From an uncultured Muribaculaceae bacterium (lineage in GTDB: Bacteria > Bacteroidota > Bacteroidia > Bacteroidales > Muribaculaceae): 5,536 nucleotides of DNA. The stretch covers positions 1-5,536 of the forward strand of contig CAJUAT010000082.1 in NCBI GenBank assembly GCA_910584525.1, in the 5' to 3' direction. This document shows, piece after piece, positions 4,495-5,536 of this stretch. Made by a program: the position numbers and the translations under genes. Position 1 is the first letter of the stretch, and each line of letters begins with the position of its first letter. Under the pieces are notes generated by a model, which did no database searches, was not told the DNA's origin, and saw only the letters and a list, made by a program, of their open reading frames with translations.

Positions 4495-5536
4495 TCAGAC
4501 TTTCGGACCCTTTGGTTTACGTTGCTGCCTTTGCTGACTGTCGTCTTTGGGTGCAGTCTGTCCGCGCTGGAGAGGCTCTTTCATGTTCTTTGTGGCCTCG
4601 TTGGTCTTGCCCTGATTGTTAACGGCATACTGCGTCTTGCTTTCTTCCGCAACACCTACAACCTTGTCTTGGTCGGGATACACCCGTGTGGTTTCGGGCT
4701 TGCGAAGCTCAGGATTGTACTGGAAATATATGGTGCAGTCATTGCCGAATCTGTCTTTGCCCTCTCCGACAAGCACTTTCTTTCCGGCGAGATAATCCGC
4801 CTGCTGCTGTTCGTTGAGAGGCAGCTTGCACCAGTGTTCAAGACGCTTGATTGAACCATCGGCTGTGTGCCATGTGTCCTTGACCTGCTCCTGATTTTTG
4901 TTCTCCTGTGTCTGCTCCTGACGGTATTTATCAGAATTGACAAACACGATGTCGCGCTTCGATGCGCTGTATTGCAGGTCGGCGGTGAATTTCGCGCCGT
5001 TGGGGAGTTCCACATGCTGCTCCCTTATCAAGCCTCCGTTTTTGAGTATTCCGATGGCTCTCATGTCAAGGTCGATGTTTGCAACTTTGGGCTTGATATA
5101 TATCTTATCTACCGGAAGTGCCTCAATCTCGTTGGTGAGCTTGTCGATGCTCACGAGGCATTTGACCTTTTCCCCGGTCTTGGGGTCGGTAAGCTCGACA
5201 GGCTTTCCGAGGTTGCCGGTCTGACGGAGTTCCGCCTTGTCCTCCTTTGTGAATGAATACCCCTTGAAATCTTGGTCGAGTCGCGGCTCGTTGCGGACGA
5301 AGTGTGGCACGAGTGAATATGAGCCGTCGGGGTTGGTGCGGAACGAGAGCTTGGCTTCAAGCGAATATTTCTCGTCGCCGAACTGGGGCGTTACTGTGAA
5401 TAACTGCGGCGACTTGTGGTTATATACCATCTGGTTGAGTGCCCCTGATTTTTCGAGGTCGTCGCGCGTGATGCCCCACTGTTTCTCTATTTTAGCCCAG
5501 TCAATGCGGTCAGGGTCAATGGGTGTCGTCTTGACT
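4495..5536 (-). CDS. DUF4099/DUF3945-type conjugative-element protein, 5' end outside window
   Basis: The frame is open to the right edge of the window, so 346 C-terminal residues are visible and the true start lies beyond it. The ATG at 5430 falls inside a domain and is not the start: the upstream codons read IDWAKIEKQWGITRDDLEKS, the typical opening of a DUF4099 domain. Visible residues ~8-85 fit DUF4099. A DUF3945-like part follows at ~90-200 (FKGYSFTKEDKAELRQTGNL, then SIDKLTNEIEALP and a GAKFTADLQYSASKRDIVFV strand region). A second, shorter DUF3945-like unit is at ~235-275 (LNEQQQADYLAGKKVLVGEG). The tail (~300-346) is low-complexity, rich in Q, K and P. Such proteins are widespread in Bacteroidetes conjugative elements beside topoisomerase genes; their biochemical role is not established. 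It is the first visible gene of the leftward set, 167 bp before the topoisomerase-like gene. Confidence 0.8.
   Translation of the reverse strand, partial: VKTTPIDPDRIDWAKIEKQWGITRDDLEKSGALNQMVYNHKSPQLFTVTPQFGDEKYSLEAKLSFRTNPDGSYSLVPHFVRNEPRLDQDFKGYSFTKEDKAELRQTGNLGKPVELTDPKTGEKVKCLVSIDKLTNEIEALPVDKIYIKPKVANIDLDMRAIGILKNGGLIREQHVELPNGAKFTADLQYSASKRDIVFVNSDKYRQEQTQENKNQEQVKDTWHTADGSIKRLEHWCKLPLNEQQQADYLAGKKVLVGEGKDRFGNDCTIYFQYNPELRKPETTRVYPDQDKVVGVAEESKTQYAVNNQGKTNEATKNMKEPLQRGQTAPKDDSQQRQQRKPKGPKV

Noticed and set aside
4522..5256. Several + strand open frames opposite the DUF4099/DUF3945 gene, some looking hydrophobic
   Set aside because: They are antisense shadows of a well-supported coding frame; the membrane-like stretches come from reverse-complemented hydrophilic codons.
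1..5536. CRISPR arrays, insertion sequences, toxin-antitoxin or defence genes
   Set aside because: No regularly spaced repeats, transposase motifs, or small toxin-like gene pairs were found on either strand.

Overview
The window looks like one end of an integrative and conjugative element (a Bacteroides-type conjugative transposon) from a member of the Bacteroidales. The signs are a Bacteroidetes-type tyrosine integrase with an Arm-DNA-bind/SAM-like N-terminus, a pair of small excisionase-like winged-HTH proteins, a topoisomerase III-like protein, a DUF4099/DUF3945 protein of the kind carried by these elements, a TAnnTTTG-type -7 box, and little or no Shine-Dalgarno sequence before the genes. 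Genus cannot be decided from the sequence.

Layout from left to right. Positions 1-31 are the 3' end of a tRNA, best read as tRNA-Arg(TCT), followed by a strong terminator hairpin; this is the likely chromosomal attachment site. Positions 100-540 hold no convincing gene. They carry six copies of the 7-mer GGGTACA in both orientations, which I read as arm-type integrase binding sites, an 11-bp direct repeat of the tRNA 3' boundary, and the integrase promoter. The integrase gene (542-1861, +) points inward. It converges on a leftward gene set across a shared terminator hairpin (1884-1922).

The leftward set, in transcription order, is: a DUF4099/DUF3945 protein whose 5' end lies outside the window (4495-5536), a 547-residue topoisomerase IA-like protein (2684-4327), and two overlapping small HTH genes (2219-2524 and 1930-2229). 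The two intergenic gaps in this set (2525-2683 and 4328-4494) are unusually structured. They hold terminator hairpins, a nested 17-bp inverted repeat just before the first HTH start codon, a pair of mutually exclusive hairpins upstream of the topoisomerase-like gene, and a related ~52-bp sequence present once in each gap in opposite orientations.

Working model: the integrase recombines the element at the tRNA end, the two HTH proteins act as recombination directionality factors, and the topoisomerase-like protein corresponds to Exc of CTnDOT. The most striking point is that this topoisomerase-like protein keeps the fold-level signature of topoisomerase III but has lost the catalytic tyrosine and the acidic Toprim DxDxE residues. 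It is therefore probably a catalytically dead, repurposed topoisomerase, perhaps a structural excision factor.
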